Assembly (NCBI GenBank): GCA_035222895.1
Contig: JAVYIG010000404.1
Coordinates: forward strand, 546,754-610,753
Direction of reading: 5' to 3'
Length of the DNA stretch: 64,000 nucleotides
DNA from: Strongylocentrotus droebachiensis
Taxonomy: Eukaryota; Echinodermata; Echinoidea; Camarodonta; Strongylocentrotidae
The position numbers were made by a program, and so were the translations under genes. Below, one piece after another: positions 58,931 to 64,000 of this stretch (position 1 is its first letter; every line of letters starts with the position of its first letter). The notes below the pieces were generated by a model that did not search any database, had not been told where the DNA came from, and saw only the letters and a program-made list of their open reading frames with translations.

Positions 58931-60582
58931 CATATTTTTCGCTGTGCCTTTCAAGACAGCAATTCAAGGAAGCACTGACCTTGAAACGAAATTAAGTGAA
59001 ATAGGAATGGGTAACACTTTTTTTTACAATGACTTAACAACATGTTATCAACTACTAATATAGGAAGAGTTCGACGTTGATGAAATGGCCGCTACCGTTC
59101 GTCTCTCCGGCGGTAAAGTTGGTTCCATTATCAAAGACGCCCTTTATGGATTCACTGCCGAGCTCGAAGATGATATCCTCGATATTGTAAGTAATTATCT
59201 CAGGCCACCTTCCTAGTTTGATGTTTCATTTTATCTTCTCCCATGGGCTTCTGCAGCGAGGAGAGAGAGGGATTGAGACACGGGTTTAAATGAAACTCTT
59301 CTTTATCTGGAGTGAGAAGAGAACGCCTTATTGAAGACCCTTCTTTTAAGTGTTAAGATTCGAGCATGAATGCTTTTTCCAATAACATTTTAAGTTTAGG
59401 GTCACTTTTTGTTCTTAATGTATTTCATGCAAACAGACACATTTTTGTTATCACAATAATAATAGCAGTGCCGAGCTTCTCGGAGTTTTACTCCCACCAA
59501 TTTTCTGTCTCTCAAATACTCAATACAAAAATTTTGTTTACTGCTGCCTTGGAAATCACACGTTTTTTTATTCTGTTTAGAGGGGCCTTATTGTAACTTT
59601 GCCTTTGGGCTGGAGGTATTTCATTAGACAGGATGACTCTAAAACGGACTAGAATACTTCCAATAACAGAGGGCAGATTTCACCGGTACTGCTCGATTGC
59701 AAACGTTGCAGAAGAGAAATGATACCAATCTGTTCAAATCTTTTTTATTTATTTTGTTATAGCCTTTTTTTTTTAAAACAATGTTAAAGACATCCACTGG
59801 GTGCACCCCTTGTAGAAAAAAAACGTTTCGCTGTGTAGTTTTTAGAAATGGTAGTATATACCAGAGTTTTGAGCAAGCTGTTATAAACATCAAATTGAAC
59901 ATAAACATAACGTTTCACACACATTTTTCATTTAATTGGCGTTTATAATGACTTCTTAAAGACAGACACGAACTAATACGAATTGTTTAGAAAGCAGTTT
60001 GATTGGAAGGAACTCCTACCTTGCGTCATAAAACGTTCCCTATTAATTGAAAACCCCTAAAAACCAAATTTGTCAATCTTGCTAACAATGTTCATGTGAA
60101 CAGATTATCCTTCTGCTGGTCTTGTGAATTTGACCTCACATTATTCGAATATGCTTGTCCGTTTTAATTTTGAAATAAATGCAATGTTGATTAACGCCGA
60201 CAACAGCCATTTTCATCGGAATATAGAGCGATAATATCAAATAAACGTATGATATGTATCCTTCACGCAGGTCCGTCGACTTCCCGCCGTTGAGTATGTT
60301 GAACAAGATGGTGTCTACCGTACTCAAGTCACTTGGGGTCTTGATCGTATCGACCAAAGAAGTCTCCCACTTAACAACTATTATTCATCACATAATGGTA
60401 AGAGACAGCACTATCCTTTACATCATCAGTAACATAAAGAGTCATTAGGGGGAAATATTTCAGATGTAAACATTGTGCAAAACGTCAGAGGTATCATTAA
60501 ACAAACGATTTCAAAAGATACTGACAGTCTCGACAGTTTGAATGGCATCGCTAGTTGTTTTTATTATGCGTTCGTTTGTTTG

Positions 60583-60660
60583 TGTGCGCGCGTGTGTGCG
60601 TGTGTGTGCGTGTTTGTGTGTGCGTGTGTGTGCGTGTGTGCGTGTGTGTGTGTGTGTATG
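60583..60660. repeat. TG/CG microsatellite in intron 4 (copy 4)
   Basis: About 75 bp of TGTGCG/TGTG repeats. Confidence 0.85.
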
Positions 60661-61229
60661 GAATAGTTAAATACAGGAAGAGCGTAGTTTTCGTGGCAAT
60701 TAGATTTTTGGGTTTGTTATTATTAGTATAATTGTTATTATTATGGATGATGATGCTGATGATGCTGATGATGGTTATTCTTTATATCTTTCACAGGAGC
60801 TGGGAGTGGGGAAAACTGTTTATGTACTCGACACAGGCGTAAGGGCGACCCACAATGACTTCGGTAGTCGTGCGCAGCAAGTGGTAAACTATGCTGGTGG
60901 GAATAACGTAAGTAACATGTGTATATATTTTCGATTTCTTTCCTTTGGTGTAGATTATTAAACGTTTTAGGTAGAACAAAAACAAAAAAAATTGTTTGTG
61001 CAGTATGTTGGTACCATCGTAATTTTTTTTTACTATTAACATAGGGATTCTGCAAGCGAACATGTTTTTATCACTAATGCTAGATTAAAACTGACGTTAA
61101 ACTTATCTATATGCAATACGTTACATAATGGAAGTTTGGCTGTGAGGGAATGGGTTGTAGCCTTACTAATGTTACATACTTACATTTGCCTTTGAAATTG
61201 GGATATGAAACAAATAGACCTGAAAATAA

Positions 61230-61412
<183 letters not shown>

Positions 61413-61750
61413 TGAAAAATGTGATTTAACATTAAGTAACGATATCTCGATTCTGAAACCTCTGATAGTACTTCGAAAAAAATAAGATGTATGTTTGTAC
61501 TACCGAGATTTATTCATTAAAGTAATTCTGACATTCTTACAGGGTAGCATATTTTCAACAAAACTGGGGTCTTCCACGAGGCCCTGTTTGGTAACAACAA
61601 AATGCTACAACAATCATGAATATATATCCATAACAGTAACAGAACGAAACAAAGAAGAAAATAGGTATTTATTTGTATTTGTGGAGTCTTTACAACAGAA
61701 TACTGTTGCATATTTGTAATATCGTATGCCATGTACAGATAACCGTAAAA

Positions 61751-62633
61751 GGACATATACCCCCTAGAAAATCACCCCGGAAAATTACCCCCGGAAAACT
61801 ACCACCAGAGGACATTTAACCCCCAAGGACTAGAACCCCCCCCCCCCCCCGAAAAATACCCCCCCCCCCCGGAGAATTAGCCCCGGGACAATTACCCCGA
61901 GGAACTATGACGCAAGCTTTTCTCCAAATTGTTATTTACAGAAATGTCATCAACTTTGATTTTTTTTAGTTATTTATTAAGTTCATTCAGTCTTTTACAA
62001 ACTATTCAATTCGATGTGAGGGGGGGGGGGGGGGGGTAGCAGGCTCCCCAACTCCTTCGTAGGTCTGCCACCGAGTAAAGTACAGAATTTACATTTCTTA
62101 GAAAATTAAACAATACATTGCGCAGATGAGTACGCGTTACATGTGAAAAACAAATATCAGAAATGGTCAGAGTTTGAAATAAATATCTTTCTTCTCGCTC
62201 GCTGAAAACATTTTGACAGCAAGGCGCCCGAATATATATCATATCTTTTATGTCGAAATAACACTGTTACCACACTCATTACATTTAGAAACATGATAAA
62301 TAAGGGGCAGCCAGAGGGCCGAATATCCTCATATTCTTGTATCTAGGTCATGATCGAATATATCATGTTGTATTCATGTATATGCGGCGGCGAGGTTGCT
62401 GAATACACAGAAATTTAAATCGTTTCTTGTTCAAATTTGTGACGGTTTTGAAAATGTCGTCTCCTTATTTATTCTTGTTCGTTCGCTAAATTAAGGGGAA
62501 TATTTTTCCTGGGGGGGGGGGGGGTAATTGTTCTTGTCCTCGTGGGAGTTGTCCCCCGGGGGGGGGGGGGGTGGGGATAATTGTCCTCGGGGTTATTTTC
62601 CGGGGGGGGGGTAATTGTCCTAGAACCATGAAG
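61751..62633. mobile_element. Foldback element with C-rich and G-rich repeat arms in intron 6 (copy 4)
   Basis: The left arm (61751-61915) repeats CCGGAAAATTACCCCC-like units with C runs up to about 15. The right arm (62500-62633) carries the reverse complement, GGGGGTAATTGTCC-like units with G runs. The middle about 590 bp is AT-rich with a further G run at 62020. It is absent from copies 1-3. Confidence 0.6.
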
Positions 62634-62959
62634 CAAAGTCCATCAAATATTATGAAGGATATATTGCATGAACAGTTGTGTAGTAAAAGCGTCCTAAAAT
62701 CAATGGTTGTGATTCACACAAGAGAAATAAGTCGACATATAATGAGAAATAAAAGTCAGAATTCAATCATGAGACGGAAGAATCCTCTCGGCATTCTATT
62801 ATTGGGAACGTTTATTACAAGACCGTTTGACCATATCTTTAAAGGTTTTCATAGAACTTGCCATTTTCGATGATCTTTCCAATTGATTCCAAAATGTTAT
62901 TGAAGACAACACGAGAAAGGGGCTATATTTGAAACATTCTGAGATGCCGATGATAGAGA

Positions 62960-63505
62960 GATTAGATCATGATAGAGATAGATCATGATAGAGATAGATC
63001 ATGATATTCGAAATATAAAATCAACAAACTCCTTTAAAAGAGCACTCAAATGTATTATCATATCACAGATGTAAGATATTACTTACATTATAATCTATTT
63101 ATCAGTTCTAATTAAATCTAACATAATTTTGGCTTAACGATTTTTTTTTTTCTTCTTTTTTTAACTTTGTAAATAGTGTAAATAGTTCACTACAAAACTT
63201 TGGGAATTCTATTTGTCATATATTATATATTTGAAAGGTGTTGTAACGATTCAAGCTCTATTTGGCTTATGTTTCATCACCTTTGTGTGTTCAGTCTTCA
63301 AACTGTATATAAGTTGCAACTTGTCTTTGATAAAACAATGTTATATTCTTTTTCTATTCCTATTCATCCATGATCCATGTAAAATTGAAAATGATTTGTT
63401 ATATTATATTAATTTTTCATGTGATGTTAACTTCAATGAATTGTGAAATTGTGAACATGCATAAATAAATAAATAAATAAATAAAATAAATAAATAAAAA
63501 TATCA
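62960..63505 (+). mobile_element. Probable LINE 3' end with (AAAT)n tail in intron 6 (copy 4)
   Basis: A segment absent from copies 1-3 starts with three GATCATGATAGAGATA-like repeats and ends in an AAATAAAT tract (63460-63500), the usual tail of CR1/L2-like elements. No conserved protein motif remains, so the family is uncertain. Confidence 0.45.
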
Positions 63506-64000
63506 TCTCCTTTACTCAATCTCTCTTAAAAGTAGCAAGGACAGGCATTTTCCTGATTATTCCTTGATGATCACATTTTGTTTCATCCCGCCTTTCGGAC
63601 TCATCGGTAAAGTTTGAAAAATAGCGATTGGGCAGGGAAGGGGTGTATTTGCCAAGTTTACAACAAACATGTCAAAACAATTATATTAAGTTTGATTGAC
63701 GCCCGTGTAATGTGTTTTTCCTTCAAATATGGGTCTAATTCCTTTTCACAGGGATAAATTATGTAATAAGTGCTGCAAGGTGGAATTCGAATCTTGTTGC
63801 TTCGATGTCTATCGGAGGAGGCACCTCAACTACCCTGGACAACGCCGTCAAGAACTTGGTCAATGCAGGAAGTTCCAACTGCCGTGTCTGCTGGTAATGA
63901 CAATACGAATGCTTGCAATCAGTCTCCAGCTCGTGAATCCACTGTAAGTTTAACCATTGTATGAAGGTTAATTTAATACTGGCCCATACGGATCAGGATT

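Overview
The window is animal nuclear DNA: AT-rich, with GT-AG introns, tRNA-derived SINEs, LINE remnants and many microsatellites. The repeat style and the lineage-expanded proteinase K-like secreted protease fit a marine invertebrate, probably an echinoderm or another deuterostome, but the sequence alone does not fix the species.

Most of the window is a head-to-tail array of about 19 kb units: unit 1 at 1-19061, unit 2 at 19062-38143, and unit 3 from 38144, broken off near 52880. Each full unit is itself a long imperfect palindrome. A forward arm (about 1964-12163 in unit 1) carries a complete protease gene on the + strand. After a 2.1 kb spacer holding a LINE 3' end, a SINE and a foldback repeat, a shorter inverted arm (14270-19145) carries a gutted copy of the same gene on the - strand. 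The first 84 bases are the end of another inverted arm, so the array continues to the left. About 2 kb of unrelated DNA (52930-54940, with a decayed LINE endonuclease fragment) follows unit 3. Then a fourth, divergent gene copy starts and runs off the right edge.

The gene has eight coding exons (359 codons) plus an upstream 5'UTR exon and a likely 3'UTR intron. The product reads as signal peptide, inhibitor_I9 propeptide, then a subtilase S8A (proteinase K/aqualysin-like) domain. The Asp132, His163, Asn252 and Ser317 active-site set is intact. Copies 1-3 encode the same protein except residue 34 (Ile or Val). Copy 4 has two 1-nt insertions that break its frame. The inverted copies keep only the signal-peptide exon and the first propeptide exon; they have lost the promoter and all protease exons, which are replaced by a G-rich minisatellite.

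The points of most interest are the palindromic unit design, the propeptide-only inverted relics, the shortened C-terminus of the catalytic domain, the scope for hairpin or antisense RNA across the 3' ends, and mosaic patterns that suggest gene conversion. No prokaryotic operon, CRISPR array, rRNA gene or functional tRNA gene was seen.
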